Source: Colocasia esculenta (taxonomy: Eukaryota > Streptophyta > Magnoliopsida > Alismatales > Araceae). Taken from it: DNA of 64,000 nucleotides. This document shows positions 11,657 through 22,176 of this stretch, in pieces. The notes under the pieces were generated by a model that searched no databases, had not been told where the DNA came from, and saw only the letters and a list, made by a program, of their open reading frames with translations. Position 1 is the stretch's first letter. Every line of letters begins with the position of its first letter. The position numbers and the translations under genes were made by a program. The stretch is from positions 67,989,184 to 68,053,183 of the forward strand of contig CM024764.1 of the NCBI GenBank assembly GCA_014218235.1, read 5' to 3'.

Positions 11657-13727
11657 TGTCACGTCCCGCCATTTAATATTTCGATAAATGTCGAGACGTG
11701 ACCGAACAGGAGATCGAGAACAAGTTAAAAAATTTTCGAGCAAGAATTGATCGGGGGTCGTGGCCTAAAATAAAATATAAATTAACAGTTGTTCTCATAG
11801 TGGAGGTAATTACATGATTCTCAAGCCGTAATTCAAAGGTCAGACATGACAAGTGTCGATCTCTCAGCACACAATTCTCATTGTCCCGCCTTCTAGAACT
11901 GATGTATACCTGGAAAAATAGTAGGTATGAGCAGTTTTGCATGCCCAGTAGGATTTACCCTCTAATAACAAGAAATAGATATTGGAATCAAGGAAATTTG
12001 CTGCACACGAGGATCACAATTAACAGTGTTCAAGAAATAGATGAATAATGTAAATCAAGATGTACAGTATTAAACAATGTAAGATTAAATCAATACATTA
12101 ATGAACTGAATCAAAACAACGAGTGTCGGGCACATAATGACATGCCATCGTTATCAAACGTGTAATCACTATCTAGCAATCTATTGAACACGTACTGACA
12201 GTAAATGCAACCTAGTTAAGTCATGCTATGGGAAACAATAATATATAATTCATTAGTCAAGCAGTAGGTAGTGTCCCATGTTGAGACACTCAGTATGTCC
12301 AGTCTCGGCGGGTGCATATTCGAATAGATTGATTTAGGGGCTGAGTTTGGAAGATCCATTCGCGACGGGTATATTCGAATCATGTTTGATTTAGGGACTG
12401 AGTTCGGGTGTTTCTCCCAAGGACTTGGACTTGCCCCTATAGCCTATAGGCATCTTGATCCAGTAGAGTCTGAAGACTCGAACAGTAAGTACACATTCAT
12501 TATTGTTATGTTCCCGGACAGTTATGCAGCACTTTGGAGTTTCAAGGATAAGGCACATGTAAAAGGCTGTATAATAATCTCAAAAAAGTTGGAATGATTG
12601 GAATTTCAAAGGATAACACAGTTATGCAATATGAGAGGTTTATGATAGTGAACCAAATTCGAGGTGTAATTCTTTTAGAAGTCAATCGGGAGTCGATGTA
12701 TCAAGTCGGTTGCGAATCAAATGCTAAACAGAATTTCCAAACGATATTACTATGTCGAAACACTAGTCGTAGTTACAAGACGGTCTAAACTTACAAGTTC
12801 TGGAAATATCATGTGGCGTTTTCTACTCCTTTTTAGGCTATAGAGAATAGCTCTGTGATATGGTACTTAGACTTACTTAACATATTAAGTCTTAAACCTT
12901 TTTATCGAAAAGTCAACGGAAGAATACATCACGAGGATAGTCATGAAATCAATATGATCGATCGAACCATTCATTTACTAATTCTTATTTAGAGTTGGAG
13001 ATAATAACACATCAATGTAAAAGTCATATTAATGTAAAATAAGGTATGAGTAGGTTTGACTTTTCTTTCAGTAGGAGAGGGCTCCCTTGGAGAAGTCATA
13101 TGTGTGTTTATCATTTTTCACTGGACCTTAGATTTTTAGCATTCTACTAGGTTCATTTGAATTATGAGACTTTTAGATAGGCCAAATTGTGAGAGATTAG
13201 AAAGATATTATTTTGATGGAATCGCTAAAATCGCATTTTTCTTCTTTGGTGGAAGAGTTGACTTTTTATTGGTAAGAGATATAATTTTTCTGATATTTTT
13301 GTTAGATTCATATGGGGGGTACTTCCTTATTTACATGTAATATCTTAAGTAAATGAAACATCAAATAAGGTATGAGTTTGCAGTCTCGCAGGGCTTCTGT
13401 GGACACTTCTGGAAGAAACAGTCCTACCTAAAAAACTATAAAATCGGTCCACCAGAATGGCAGGGTCGGTCGATCGACCTAGCTAGTGCTAGAATATGAG
13501 TTTTCGACTATGGAATCGGTCGACCAGAATAGCAAAATCGGTCGACCGAAATGGGAAGAATCGGTCGACCGACCTAGCCAGTGCTAGTTACTGGGTTTCC
13601 GAGGAAGAATCGGTCGACCGAAATAAGGAAGTCGGTCGACCGACCTAGCCAGGATTGGCTTTCTGGGTTTGGACTGTAGGATTGGTCGACCGAAATGACC
13701 AAGTCGGTCGACCGATTCCGGTAAAAA
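11657..13727 (-). mobile_element. Truncated chromovirus LTR (family A, copy A0) nested in CACTA
   Basis: Starts TGTCACGTCCCGCCATTTAA, homologous to the LTR ends at 28,670, 33,721, 39,781 and 51,320. It keeps family landmarks: the CGCCTTCTAGAACTG block near 11,890, CCCAGTAGGATTT near 11,944 and the palindromic minisatellite. LTR sense is minus. The U3/promoter half is missing and the LTR is joined directly to gag sequence at about 13,728, so a deletion removed everything between mid-LTR and gag. Confidence 0.75.
13430..13720. repeat. Palindromic minisatellite, core CGGTCGACCG
   Basis: At least six occurrences of CGGTCGACCG or one-base variants, alternating with AAATG and ACCTAGCCAGTGCTAG spacers, period about 25-60 bp. 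The position matches the CTGTCGACAG minisatellite of other family A LTRs. Confidence 0.85.
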
Positions 13728-13905
13728 CCAGAATCGTACTGTCACAGTCTCCTGGGGATTCATACTTCAAACCTCACCATGTAGTTCCACTTTTCCTTGA
13801 TTATGACTTAAAGTCACTTGCTTCCAAGGACTGAGCAAGGTTGTTTGTTGCCGATTGAATCTCTTTTCAATGCATATCTTCTCCCATCACGCTAGACTGA
13901 GCAAA
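13728..13905 (-). pseudogene. Chromovirus gag N-terminal fragment, degenerate
   Basis: On minus the sequence translates around MGEDMH, a stop, then KEIQSATNNLAQSLEAS. This aligns with MGEETHWREVQYAMNNLAQS in the gag remnant at 38,264-38,701. Several stops and frame changes follow. It is the only internal sequence left of the element whose LTR lies at 11,657. Confidence 0.6.
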
Positions 13906-14300
13906 TAAGTTATATATCTATATCTATACATCTATATATCTATGTATATTTATATTTATAAATCATGTTACAGTAAGCACCTCCCTATTACAGCCAGAGA
14001 CTTCTAATTAATTTTCTCATATATCTATGTATAAATATATAGTATATATATATCTATGTAGATATATATGGATTAATAGATATATTATAAATTATATTAT
14101 ATATATTAATATATGAATGTATGGACATTAATACATATATGTATATATATTTCTATGTAACTATATATTGTATATACCTATGTATATCTATATCTATATA
14201 TGTATATATCTATTATATTCTATGTATCTATGTATATCTATGTATATCTATATATATTATTTTTTAACTTAATAATATTGGTCAATGACTTATTAAAATA
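13906..14300. repeat. AT-rich simple sequence (ATATCTATGT-type)
   Basis: Long imperfect runs of TATATCTATGTATA-like units. Open frames here arise from the repeat. Confidence 0.7.
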
Positions 14301-14309
14301 TTTTTTTCT

Positions 14310-14702
14310 CAAACCCTGCCCCAAATTCTCGGTTCCCCCTCCGCTGCACCAAACCCCTGAAATATTCCCCCCTTCCCCGGCGCCAAATCCCCTAAATCCC
14401 CCCGGTTCCCGCCTTCCCCTCGGCATCCACTCTCCTTCTCGCGCACCCTCCTCCACCTCGTTCGCACCTTCCTCCTCGTCACATGTTGTCAGGACGAGCG
14501 CTCCCTCTCCCTCCTGGCCGGGGTCATCGTCTGGGAGGACTGCGATGGCCTTGAGCGGTGAAGGCCCTGGGCGGGCTTCGAAGGCCCTAGGCCGACGGCG
14601 AAGGCCCTGGGCGGCGGGGCAGACGATGGGGACGCGATGCTCTGCCACCGACGCCACCGACTGTCGCAGCCCCGCCTCTGCCGATGCTGTGTCGATTTTG
14701 TG
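14310..14702 (+). other. G+C-rich island inside CACTA, possible captured gene fragment
   Basis: Abruptly G+C-rich against AT-rich flanks. One plus frame ending at a TGA near 14,559 reads RTFLLVTCCQDERSLSLLAG then VIVWEDCDGLER, which looks coding-like. The overlapping frame 14,200-14,703 is serine/proline-rich. I do not recognise the protein. CACTA elements often carry host gene pieces, which is the inference here. Confidence 0.35.
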
Positions 14703-15407
14703 ATTTCAACGTGATATTCAGAACATTGCTGGATCTTGCCTTGGGAGAGGTGTATGTGCTTTAAAAGTCAAAGGGTTATCCTTTCTCGATCTTGCCTTGG
14801 GCAAGGTGTGGAAAAAAGGTACATTTGCTAATCCCTACTAGTTTGGTGTATATTTGCTTTAACAAGACCATTTTCTTTTCCTTTCAGCAAAGTAATTAAG
14901 TGGACAGAATTATTCAATTTATGACTATTCATTTTTTTGTGTTTTAATGATTGATAGTCCCTAACAGTTTAATGTCTATATGTTTAAATGTACTTAAGTT
15001 CTTTACAGCAAAAATTTAGACAAATTCTTCTACCTCAATTCTGTTTTAGCAAATTCTTCTAGCAAAGTTCAAAGTTTTCAGAATTAATTGATTTCTGACT
15101 ATTCATTTTGATTGATAATTCCTACCAGTTTCTGTTTATGTTCCTGACAACAAAAGTTTTATGCTTTACTGTTTTAATGTGCATATAAAACCGTAGAAAA
15201 AAATATTATTAAATGAATTTGATAAACCCTACCAGTTCAAGTGTTAAAAAGCCACATTGGTAAAACAAAAAGAAATAACCAACCTATTTAATTAGACTAT
15301 CCTAAGCTGCTATACAATTACAGCCAATAGAATAAAATGGAAAGAAATCGATGGAGCACTTTGTGATTGCCGTAGTCTCATTACATTAAAATTGATCATA
15401 TAAAATG

Positions 15408-15566
15408 ATAGCCAAACTTACCACATTGTATGGAGCAGAGTGCTGGGCTACTAAGAAAAGTCATCTTGACAGGCTACTAAGGGAAGGTACATTGACAAAA
15501 AAAGAAGCAGCTGAAATGAGAAAGCTAGATGTGCAGGAACACAGGAATATATTGTACCTCCAGTGA
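15408..15566 (+). pseudogene. LINE reverse-transcriptase C-terminal scrap
   Basis: The plus frame reads KLTTLYGAECWATKKSHLD followed by KKEAAEMRKLDVQEHRN and then a stop. The LYGAECWA ... EMRKL arrangement is typical of the region just after the RT domain in plant non-LTR retrotransposons. About 50 codons remain, with no RT core, endonuclease or poly(A) tail visible. It lies inside the CACTA element. Confidence 0.5.
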
Positions 15567-15700
15567 CCTCCAGATTGATCATCTCCTCAAACTGTTATTT
15601 TCTTGGAGTCATTTATTTTTTGTTGCCCTAATTCCTTCATAGGATTGACTTTCTAGGATGATATATTTCTGTATGTAGTTAAATTGTTTTACTTTTTCAG

Positions 15701-15862
15701 CTCCATTGTTTATGGCATCTTGATGCCATTGGCATGTCCTATTATCATCGTCTAGCCCAACAAGTGCTCCTGAGGGCTCGATATGCTTGGATAAACACAT
15801 TGAACAATTTTGAGCCATTTTATTTACACCCTGGTAGTGATCTAGCTGAAGTGCTAATGTAG
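15701..15862 (+). other. Exon-like segment of unknown origin inside CACTA
   Basis: Directly after a good acceptor (ACTTTTTCAG, 15,691-15,700) a frame of 53 codons reads SYYHRLAQQVLLRARYAWIN, later FEPFYLHPGSDLAEVLM, then TAG. Composition and flow look protein-like, unlike the surroundings. I cannot name the protein. It may be a captured host exon or part of a CACTA gene. Confidence 0.35.
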
Positions 15863-16431
15863 GTTATATTCTTCCAATTTTCATTTCCTCATATGCTCAC
15901 CATTGATCAAATTGCAAACTGCACTGCATCTCACTGACCTAGACCCAATGCATATCATTAGCACGATAGCATCTAATAGTGTGCTTCTAATCGGTGCTTA
16001 CCATTGCGTTTCTTTTTAAGTTCATTTTCTTTTTCTTTAAGCAAATTTCTAAGTTTTAAGAATTATTTGCTTTCTAACTATTCATTTTGGTTGTGTTTTA
16101 ATGATCGATAATCCCTACCAGTTTCACATCTATATGTTTTAATGTGCTTCTGTTCCTAATATATATATAGTTTGTATATTCTGGGTTTCATATTTTTTTG
16201 CTCTTAATTTAGTCTATGCCTTATCATAGAAGATGAAATCCAGACTTCTTTTAGCACCACCTCAACTTATTAATGCAGTACAATATGCTTTCAACATATG
16301 CCTTATCATAGAAGCTGAAATCTAAATCATCACTGCCTCAACATGTTAATGCAGTTCAATATGTTTCCTAACAACTGATAGATTAATTGGTCATTTCAAT
16401 TTCTTTCTTCTGAAATTTGAATTTGTGGTTG

Positions 16432-16466
<35 letters not shown>

Positions 16467-17462
16467 ATTTTAAATACAAGTTGAGACATTACCTTTATTC
16501 TCTCAACTAAAATTTAGGTCTTTCTTTGCTTGTGGGTTAACTTTTCTGTTAGGAGTTAGTTTGCACTTGCATCAACCTCCATTATGCTGAAGGGTGAGTA
16601 GCTTAGAGCCAAACAAAAAGAGGGGGATGCACAACAGTCTTGAACATATTCCTTCTTTCCACTGCATGTACATTCGCTGATCAGTGTAAGCAAATGAATG
16701 GGTTGGGAATATTGTGAAATGCATTATTTATGCCGAACATATTCCTAGCTTCAGAAACCAGTTTAGTTGTTGTGATTTATTTTATATTCATATAAGCTTC
16801 TCTAAACCATTCTGATCTCCAACAGACTCTTCACATTCATCTACTGAAGGCCAAATGTTTTATTGTAGAGGTAAAGTTTTAAAATTTATGTTTTATTCTT
16901 CAACTGAAAGAAGCTCTTTTTCTAAAAGATATTAATCCAGATTTAGCATGATTTATAGGATTTTTAATTAACAGTTCTCATGCATATTTAATCTCAAACT
17001 AAAATTTCTACCTTCTCATTTTTAATTAAACATGTAATTTGCATTTTTTTTTTCATTTACCAATTGCCTCTTGTGGATTACTAAGTAAATATATTGATGT
17101 CTTAAATTCAGAATCAGAGGATTGATGTCCAGTCTTGTCTTAGCTTCCTAGGTTGTGTCAGTATTCCATTAATATCCATTGACTAAGCCTAAGTTCTGCG
17201 TATATTCTTCCTTCATATGCTTATTTCTCTTTGCTATTTTGTATAGTTCATTTTGATCTTTATTCCAGTCATTTCTATTATCAGTTCTGATGGATCTGCT
17301 TGTAGTGTATAGAAATGTTGAAAATATGATGGATCAAGCGTATATCAGCATTGAATAAATGTCAGGGACAAGTAAGTTCTTGTTAACTTTTTCTTTTATT
17401 AAACATTTTATGTTTTGACATTGTGACTTTTGTGGAACTGGACAACGTAAACATTTTCTGAT
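15863..17462. other. CACTA interior, unassigned
   Basis: AT-rich. Contains a TA microsatellite at 16,433-16,465 and two related stretches built on TATGCCTTATCATAGAAG (about 16,210 and 16,300). No transposase motif seen. Confidence 0.4.
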
Positions 17463-17821
17463 CATTATATATTTTTTTTCAAAGTAAATATTTGTCAGCG
17501 GCTGTATATAGCCGCTGACATATCATATATGTCAGCGACTATATACAGTCACTAACATATCCTAACAACACCTAATAACCATTGACATACCTTATTATAT
17601 GTCAACGGTTCACAACCGTTGACATATGTAATAAATGTCAGCAGATACAAGCCGTTGAGATATGTAACATTTGTCAATAGATTTTTTTTTCTACTAACAA
17701 ACATAAGTCGTTGGACCTTTAGTCAATGGATACAAAACTGTTGACATATATTTATGTCAACGGTTTTTACACTTTTGTCAATGACTAAAAGCCACTGACA
17801 TATCTTGATTTTCTTGTAATG
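17463..17821. mobile_element. Small CACTA-derived insertion (TGTCAGCGGCT family)
   Basis: The right terminus reads TTTTCTTGTAATG, one base from CACTA consensus. The interior is inverted TGTCAGCGGCT/AGCCGCTGACA units. The triplet GAT flanks both sides (17,460-17,462 and 17,822-17,824). The left terminus (CATTATATATTTTTTTTCAA) is only weakly similar to the right. The same sequence in inverse orientation is at 27,948. Nested in the larger CACTA. Confidence 0.6.
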
Positions 17822-18031
17822 GATACACTTCAAACAAACCACCCTCTCTTGTGCTCAGTGTATAGGTTCTACATTGCACTCTTTTGCAGATCGTTTGCAC
17901 ATTTGCCTTTCAGTTTTGTTATATTATTCTTTGCAGTTATTGTTCACATTAGATTTCTCTATTGCTAGATAATAATTGGTGACGACAAAGAATGCTATTG
18001 TCTTATTAGGTCAACAGTGAGCACCCACTAG

Positions 18032-18288
18032 CGAACTCTGGTCCCTACTTTAAGAACTATGGGTGTTGGTTTGAGATCTCCTACTAGGGTGGCTTCTTTC
18101 GGTGATAGTCATGTATGTATATATTTAATTATTCTTCATTTTATTCTGATTATTTACATGTTTATGTGATATTTGTTATTTCTCTTTCTTGTTTGTAGGC
18201 CCCTCCTTGTCCTGATCATGCTATTGAGGCTCGTGAGGCCGAGAGAGATGATGATGAGGATGAGGATCTCCGTATTCACGACGACTAG
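18032..18288 (+). other. Two exon-like segments near the CACTA right end
   Basis: A frame ending SPTRVASFGDSH at 18,112 is followed by a consensus donor (GTATGT). After an acceptor at 18,198 (TTTGTAG) a frame in matching phase reads PPCPDHAIEAREAERDDDED, ends IHDD and stops at 18,286-18,288. A short last exon with an acidic tail close to the 3' terminus would fit a CACTA accessory or transposase gene, but no named domain is visible. Confidence 0.3.
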
Positions 18289-18901
18289 GAGCACGTCATC
18301 ATTGTCTTTTTATATTTTTAGAAAACAATCTTACGTTTGTTGTGAACATTCTAATGAGACATTAATTGTAATTATGGATTTATGTTTGTATTTGTGTGAT
18401 GTGTGATATGTGTATGTGCGTAGTTATATGTTTCCATTGAATGAATAAGCAGGTTTACAGATATATGTAAAAAAATCATGAGAAAACTATTTTAATTTTT
18501 TTTTGTTTCTACTTTAGCTACGGATTTGCTACAAAAATATGCGTAGCTAATTGGCTACGGATTGGCTAAGGAAATATTTACAGCTAATTCATAGCTTAAT
18601 TTAGCTAAGGATTCGCTATAGATATTTTTGTAGCTATTCTGTCGCTAAATTTAACTACAAATTTGCTACAGAAAAATGCGTAGTTAATGAGCTACGAAAA
18701 TATTCATAGCTAATCTGTAGCTAATTAGCTACGAATATTTTCGTAAGCTAAATAGCGGCCAAGATTTAGCTACAAACATAATTCGTAGTTGATCTGTACC
18801 TAATCTGTAGCTATACTGTTTAGCTACAGATTAGCTATGGATTGTGTCCGTAGCTAATCCACAGTATTCTTGTAGTGGGAAATCGGGTCCAAGATGGTGT
18901 T

Positions 18902-19744
18902 TGTAACACCTCAAGTATTTAAGTAAATACAAAAGGATAAAAACATAATATTAAAAAATATGAAGATAATTAAGTATAAAATACTAATAAAATATATTGA
19001 GCTAAGAAACGGACCTAACTAGACCAGACACCCTTGTTTAATAGTTTGACCAAGTTTAACCTATGGTAAATAGGAAGTGCCACCTATCACACCTAGGAAA
19101 TTGAGCCATTAGCAAAACAATTTGTCTAATGTTGGGAATCATCTGACCATAATTAATTCCAAGTTGCGTTCTTGAGCCGGTTTAGCTGAACTATATTAGA
19201 GTCTATAAATTCACCCACCTTATGCTACCTCCTATAAACTTGGTTGCAAGAGAGAGGAAGGAAGGAGGGTTAGGTTAAATTTTGCCCTGAGCTATAAGAA
19301 AGAGATCTTCTATGATTCTTGAGCTTCTCAAGCTTCTTATGTTTTGGTAGGTACCTCTATGCAAGTTAAATTACGAATTAATCGTGCTCTTTAGTTCATA
19401 CTCTTATGTTACTCCATGAAAGATTGATTTTCTTCTTGATATATATGGCCTTTGATGTTGTTCCATTGATATTTCGAGCATAAAACCAGAATAATGTATT
19501 TTTCATTAAGCTATAGTTCAAAGTTGCTTTTGAACTCCATCATCATGTCTCATGCTTAACTCTTTAAGAGTTGCTTAAACTCCAGTGCCATGTCTCATGC
19601 TTGACTCTTTATTCATGAGGTTGTACGAACCCTACTTGATTGATTCATAGAACCTTAATTTCATTCTTGCTAGAATTTTCTAGAACTGAGTCTTTCTATT
19701 AGTAAGTCAAAAGTATTTTATAAGAATCGAGTTGTAGTATTTCA
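18902..19744 (+). mobile_element. LTR-like fragment (TGTAACACCTCAAG...), truncated
   Basis: Begins with a gypsy-like LTR start at 18,902, 24 bp after the CACTA end. It has a TATA-like GTCTATAAATTC near 19,198 and a purine-rich stretch after it. No matching second LTR is present; the right side is cut by the LTR of the next element. Confidence 0.35.
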
Positions 19745-21046
19745 TGGACGATAATTGATTAAATTCAATTTTATGTTATATTTGCAGGTTAATGGGCCAT
19801 TCTATGAAGTGCTTAATGGGCTAATGGATTGGAGTGAAGCAAGAGAAAATAAAAGAGGGATTCTATTAAAATATTCCCCCTCTATTTTTTAAACACTTTC
19901 TCACTTTTAAAAATCTTCTCCCTTATTTTCTAAAAATCTCTTTTTCCTTTCCTCTCTCCCCCTTCCTCTCTTTCTCTACCACTTTATAAACCTCTCCCCT
20001 CTCTCTCTTGCTATTATTCTTTTCCCACTTCTCTCTCTCCCTTTCTTGCTCACAATACCCCATCTTTCTCTTCTTCTTTCTTCTCTTCTTCCCCTTCTCT
20101 TCCTCTCCCCCGGTCTCTCTCTCGCACAGAAGCAGTAAGCAGGAAGCAGCAAGCAGCAGCAGCCCGCACCCCTGCGCGCCCGCCAGCACCCTGCGCGTGC
20201 CCCTGCGCACCGGCCAGCGCCCGCGCCACCCGGTTGCCTGCCCCGCCCGTGCCTGTCGTCCTGCCTCCATGCACCCAGGCCGCCTGGACGCTCGCGCCCC
20301 GCGTGCTGCCACCCTGCGCTCTGCGCGTGCGCCGCCAGCGCCCACCCCCGCGCGTGCGCCCCGCGAGCCGCCCTGCCTGCCGCCCACGCCCTACCCACGT
20401 TACATGCATGAAACATGGGCCGCTCTCGCGCCTCTCTCCTCTCTCGTGTCTCTCTCTCTCCCCTCTCGTTCCTCTCTCTCTCTCCTCTATCGCCACCCTC
20501 TCTCTCCTATCGTCTCTTTCTCGCCTCTCTCTCTCACGTTTCTCTCTTCTCTCTCATCTCTCTCAGCGCTCTCTCTCCTCTCTCTCGCGGTTCTCTCTTC
20601 TCTCTCTCCTCTCTCTCACATCTCTCGCTCTCTCTTTTCTATCTCGTCTCTTGTTCTCTCTCTCTTCTATTCTCTCTCATCTCTCTCGATCTTTAATTGT
20701 TGATTTAATTGTAATTGTTTAGCACTCTTTTGTTACGCTCTTTTTCTAGTTAGAGGAATTTAAATTTAATCTTTGTTAATTTAGTTTCTTTCTGTCTCTA
20801 CTTCTATCTTCTAATTTCTCTTCGTAGATTAGATTTATTTTTGATTGAATTAATCTTATGAGTTAGTTTTAAAATCCTCTACATACTTTTCTAACCAAAG
20901 AAACTCAAGGTTTTCAAAGTTAATAATCTTTTTCCCTGTGGATTCGACTCGGCTCTCACCACTTAACTATTGTTAAAATATTTAGTATAGGCCGATAATT
21001 TTGAGATTGTTAGTCACGTGTTTAACGACGCATTCGTGAGCTATCA
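19745..21046 (+). repeat. 5' LTR of the GYF-carrying element (5'-truncated)
   Basis: Matches 25,080-26,353 nearly base for base from TGGACGATAATTG to GAGCTATCA. Compared with the 3' LTR its first ~95 bp are replaced or highly diverged. It contains a (CT)-rich region (19,920-20,100 and 20,440-20,690) and a G+C-rich core of CAGCCCGCACCC/CGCGCCC units (20,135-20,400). Long open frames across these on either strand are low-complexity artefacts. Confidence 0.8.
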
Positions 21047-21051
21047 ATTTT

Positions 21052-21069
21052 TAGCGCTGTTGTCGGGGA
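21052..21069 (+). other. Primer-binding site, Tat/Athila type
   Basis: TAGCGCTGTTGTCGGGGA, a few bases after the LTR end, resembles the site used by plant Tat/Athila elements (TGGCGCCGTTGYCGGGGA) with mutations at several positions. Confidence 0.7.
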
Positions 21070-22176
21070 ATTAGATTTTTAGTTTTGATAATCTTGGTTT
21101 TTTGTATATATTCAGGCTAACATTTTCTTTCTTTTTGTAAGTATCAAACAAAAAGTAAAAAATCCTGAAAATTACAAAATTGAAGAATCTATCAGAAATC
21201 TATCACTAAAAGGGAGATCTGTAAGTAAAAGGAGTTGTTTTGGAAAAAAATCCAAAAATTGCACGAAAAAATCAGAAAAAATGTAAGTGATCATGATGTG
21301 AGTTTCCTTCTCTCTCTCACTCTTTCTATTTGTTTTACTTTCCAAAAGAACGAGGGATTGCGTTGGAGGTAAGTACCCTTAAAACCCTCTTGATTGAGTT
21401 TCTTTTTTTTAGTTGCCATGTTTAGATAATTCATTAAAAAAATAAAAAAAAAAATCAATCACTTGATTCCAATAAAAGATGTCATGTCAAAATTAGAAAC
21501 TTTCCATCTTTAGGGCATGCATCATTTAGACTTTCATCTTTAGGTAAGTTTCTTTTTTGAAAAGTTTCCTTTCTTGTCGAAGATTGCTAGAGGCAAGGTG
21601 AGAATCTTAACTTTCTTGAAAGCATGATCTTGCATTGCCATGCTTGCATAGAACCCCTTGCTTGATTTTGTGGTGTGCACATGATTTCTAAAATAATTTA
21701 AGGGCAATTTTCATAACAAGATAAGGTGGGGATTTGATCACCCTTCCTTAGCCCACAAACTACAACTTCCTGCATCTTTTGCATTCCCAAGCCCAAAAAG
21801 GTAGTAGACATTGAACCTAGGGTTCACAATGAGACTTTGGTCCACCTAGTCCCACTATCAAGTTTTGAAAACTGGTGTCTAAGGCTAGAGGTTAAGTGGC
21901 AAATGCCTAAGCGGGAAAGTGGTTCTCTAATTAGATCCATACGGAAGTAGGGGGAGCCTCCCACTACCCCACCTCTTACCTGACCAGTGGACATACATGT
22001 TAGTGGACTTAGGTTGGGTTTAAGTCACTTTGTGAGAAAGCTTACTTTTAGATCCCAGATCCCTAGGTCATTTAGGTTAATTGTTTGCAACTTATTTGTC
22101 TCTGCCTAAAAAAAAAAAAAATCTAAAATTACAATAAAAAAAGAGAAAAAGTCTCATCTTTCTCATTCACAATCAT
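21070..22176 (+). other. Untranslated leader of the GYF-carrying element
   Basis: AT-rich leader with A runs and no credible coding frame; it precedes the ORF, as leaders do in Tat/Athila elements. Confidence 0.5.

Larger units (their letters stand above)
11268..18877. mobile_element. CACTA transposon, 7.6 kb, with perfect termini
   Basis: The left end CACTACAAGAATA is matched by TATTCTTGTAGTG at the right end, a perfect 13-bp inverted repeat. It is flanked by the 3-bp duplication GGA (11,265-11,267 and 18,878-18,880). Both ends carry dense subterminal units around TAGCTACGGAT in both orientations (11,280-11,470; 18,515-18,860). These are diagnostic features of plant CACTA (En/Spm) elements. 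The interior shows no recognisable TNP2-type transposase. It holds a truncated chromovirus LTR, a LINE scrap, exon-like segments and a small CACTA-derived insertion, so this copy is probably non-autonomous. Confidence 0.88.

Noticed and set aside
19923..20722. Several overlapping open frames up to 231 codons on both strands (and the same at 25,247-26,029)
   Set aside because: They lie in CT-rich and G+C-rich repeat sequence of the LTR, are open in several frames at once and translate to Ser/Leu or Arg/Ala low complexity.
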